Positions 6,712 to 7,911 of a DNA stretch of 7,911 bases are shown here, piece by piece. The position numbers and the translations under genes are program-made. The DNA is taken from contig CAYQDR010000171.1 in the NCBI GenBank assembly GCA_964416315.1, positions 1-7,911 of the forward strand, in the 5' to 3' direction. The notes under the pieces were generated by a model. That model had not been told where the DNA came from, did no database searches, and saw only the letters and a list, made by a program, of their open reading frames with translations. Within the stretch, counting starts at the first letter, position 1. Every line of letters starts with the position of its first letter. The stretch comes from CAYQDR01 sp964416315. GTDB lineage: Bacteria > Methylomirabilota > Methylomirabilia > Rokubacteriales > DASRDR01.

Positions 6712-7473
6712 TCAGGCGGGCCGCACGGGCACCGCCAGCGGCGCTTCGCCCGCGTGGAGGAACCAGCGGTCGAGCACGACGCGCCTGGCGAACCAGCGCG
6801 TGGCGATGAGTCGTCGAGCCAGGGCCTGCACCACCGGGTCCGGAAGGAACCCGGTGAGCCCTCGCGCGCCCCGGGGGGAGACAGCCGGCTCGCCCGACAG
6901 CGTCTGGCGCTCCACCCCGAAACGCTGCTCGAGCGCGATCCGGTATGGCTCCAGAGCCGTGCGGCGCGAGTCGCCGCCGGCGGCGGCGATCACGCGAGCG
7001 GCCAGCAGGCCCGACTCGATGGCCGGCCTGATCCCTTCGCCGCTCTGCGGGTACGCCAGGCCCGCGGCGTCGCCGATCAGCAAGACGCCGTCGCCGGCGA
7101 CTGCCCGTGGCGAGGATCCGTTCAGGAGATAGGCGTGTCCGTGCCAGGCCGTGGGGAGGTCCGCCGGCAGATGGCCCTCCGACACCAGCGCCTGTACGAA
7201 GCGCTGCAGGTGCTCCGTGAGCCGGCGGCGGTCCTGGCGCCCCAGGCCGACGTTGAGCGTCGTCTCCTTCCGGAAGCACCAGCCGTACCCCTTGAGATCG
7301 GGGCAGAAATACAGCTCCGGCTGCTCCGGGTTCACGCGACAGACCGCCTGCTGCCCGGGTGTCAGCGCGAACTCGACCTCGCTCGCCGCGACGAGCGGCT
7401 CGTCGCGGCATGGACCGTTGAGCCAGCGCGCGACGGGACAGAAGTGGCCACCAGCCCCGACGAGCAGCCGGGC
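6712..7473 (-). pseudogene. 5'-truncated geranylgeranyl-reductase-family FAD-dependent oxidoreductase
   Basis: The frame encodes 253 residues matching the middle and C-terminal parts of the geranylgeranyl reductase family, flavoproteins that reduce isoprenoid chains or act as general lipid-linked oxidoreductases. It opens with ARLLVGAGGHFCPVAR, normally well inside the protein. It continues with ELYFCPDLKGYGWCFRK (53-69), the equivalent of the family's YxWxFPK motif, then NVGLGR (74-79) and the second FAD motif GVLLIGDAAGLAYPQSGEGI (129-148). The N-terminal GxGxxG Rossmann segment, roughly the first 130-150 residues of relatives, is absent. Homology stops exactly at an in-frame TAG (7474-7476), and none of the three minus-strand frames beyond it resembles the missing part. 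There is no ATG, GTG or TTG before the GTG at 7335, so any product would be about 207 residues and could not bind FAD normally. It could also be an assembly artefact. Confidence 0.78.
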
Positions 7474-7476
7474 CTA

Positions 7477-7712
7477 ATGATGGTGGATGTCGTGCCGCGC
7501 CGCGCGCCGGCCATGCTGGCGGAGCAGCCGCGCGCGGAGCCGTGCCGTCCACGCTCGGGCGGCCCGCAGCGCCAGGGACCCGCCGGACCCGTCGGCCTGC
7601 GCGCGATACAGGGCCTCGAGCGCGGCCACGATAAGGCCGGTCGTAAGAGCGGCGTCGGGCAATGAGGATTCCGCCCCAGCGGCTCGGGTCTTCCGACTAC
7701 CGGCCTTCTGCC
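7477..7712 (-). other. Unassigned open stretch beyond the reductase breakpoint
   Basis: The minus strand is open here in the same frame as the truncated reductase, ending at the TAG at 7474-7476. The part from about 7660 to 7500 has an alanine/leucine-rich helical look (GLIVAALEALYRAQADG and onward) faintly like the tail of a Gfo/Idh/MocA-type dehydrogenase, but that is a weak impression. It has no start with a ribosome binding site. CGGCTGCTC occurs on both sides of the junction on the minus strand (near 7517-7525 and 7463-7471), a possible recombination microhomology. I do not assign a function. Confidence 0.3.
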
Positions 7713-7871
7713 TCAGCGCCCTCTGCGGCGTCGCCGTCGTGCCGCCGTGCGACCTGGAAATCTCGGCGTCCCCGGATGCCTGATTCCTTTCCCGAAGCCG
7801 GGATGGCATTCGAGCTTGCAGAACCGCCCCTCGCCCGTGAACTCTTTCTTGCAGGTGTCACACTGCGCCAT
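7713..7871 (-). CDS. Small four-cysteine (zinc-ribbon-like) protein
   Basis: A 52-codon frame not recognised as a named family. The first half carries CDTC (C4, C7) and CKLEC (C18, C22), spaced like a treble-clef or zinc-ribbon knuckle pair, followed by HPGFGKG. The last dozen residues are mostly Arg, Ala and Gly. The ATG at 7871 has GGTGGAGGG about 7 bases upstream, the best ribosome binding site in this end of the window. The arginine-rich tail (from about residue 41) may mean that the true product ends or shifts frame earlier, since that part reads like a shadow of GC-rich DNA. It might bind zinc and nucleic acid or protein; this is inferred from cysteine spacing only. Confidence 0.5.
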   Translation of the reverse strand: MAQCDTCKKEFTGEGRFCKLECHPGFGKGIRHPGTPRFPGRTAARRRRRRGR

Positions 7872-7911
7872 TGTTGAACCCTCCACCGAGACTGTTCGCG
7901 ACGATGAGCCT

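Noticed and set aside
5895..6809. A 304-codon plus-strand frame opposite the desaturase
   Set aside because: Charged low-complexity translation without a domain; the minus-strand frame has all three histidine boxes and a strong ribosome binding site.
6616..7665. A 349-codon plus-strand frame opposite the reductase remnant
   Set aside because: No recognisable domain, and it mirrors the reductase motifs on the other strand.
7474..7809. Treating the frame upstream of the TAG as the reductase N-terminus interrupted by a nonsense codon
   Set aside because: It is in the same frame, but it has no GxGxxG FAD motif and no resemblance to the family's N-terminal half, so stop-codon readthrough or a simple point mutation does not explain it.

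Overview
The window is very GC-rich DNA, dense with open frames on all six readings, of the kind seen in uncultured soil or sediment bacteria such as Candidatus Rokubacteria/Methylomirabilota or high-GC deltaproteobacterial lineages. That assignment is an inference from composition and gene style only. No rRNA, tRNA, CRISPR array, transposase or phage gene was seen.

Layout. Positions 1-517 hold no gene I can support. A short-chain dehydrogenase (518-1360, minus) is divergent from a tight plus-strand operon of three genes: a DUF1989 (urea carboxylase-associated family) protein (1477-2115), an iron-type alcohol dehydrogenase of the hydroxyacid-oxoacid transhydrogenase class (2129-3418), and an FMN-dependent alpha-hydroxy-acid dehydrogenase close to (S)-mandelate/L-lactate dehydrogenases (3418-4611). 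The last two overlap by one base (TAGTG). A secreted protein of the formylglycine-generating-enzyme (SUMF1) fold follows on the plus strand (4826-5746), but it lacks the two copper-binding cysteines of true FGEs. Convergent to it, on the minus strand, are a three-histidine-box fatty acyl desaturase (5901-6662) and, upstream of that, the C-terminal part of a geranylgeranyl-reductase-family flavoprotein (6712-7473). The latter has lost its N-terminal FAD domain at an abrupt junction. The far end carries an unassigned open stretch and a small four-cysteine protein (7713-7871, minus).

How the genes fit together. The SDR and the three-gene operon look like a redox module for hydroxy acids or hydroxy-aldehyde intermediates: two NAD(P)- or metal-dependent oxidoreductases, a flavin dehydrogenase that probably feeds a quinone, and a DUF1989 protein whose chemistry is unsettled. 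The desaturase and the flavoprotein reductase remnant suggest a lipid-modifying pair, now probably reduced to the desaturase alone.

The most notable points are signs of rearrangement. About 70 bases between the FGE-like gene and the desaturase encode a degraded second copy of the C-terminal end of the alpha-hydroxy-acid dehydrogenase, followed at once by a perfect 16-base palindrome. The reductase is cut at 7474. I found no clearly new defence or mobile system here.
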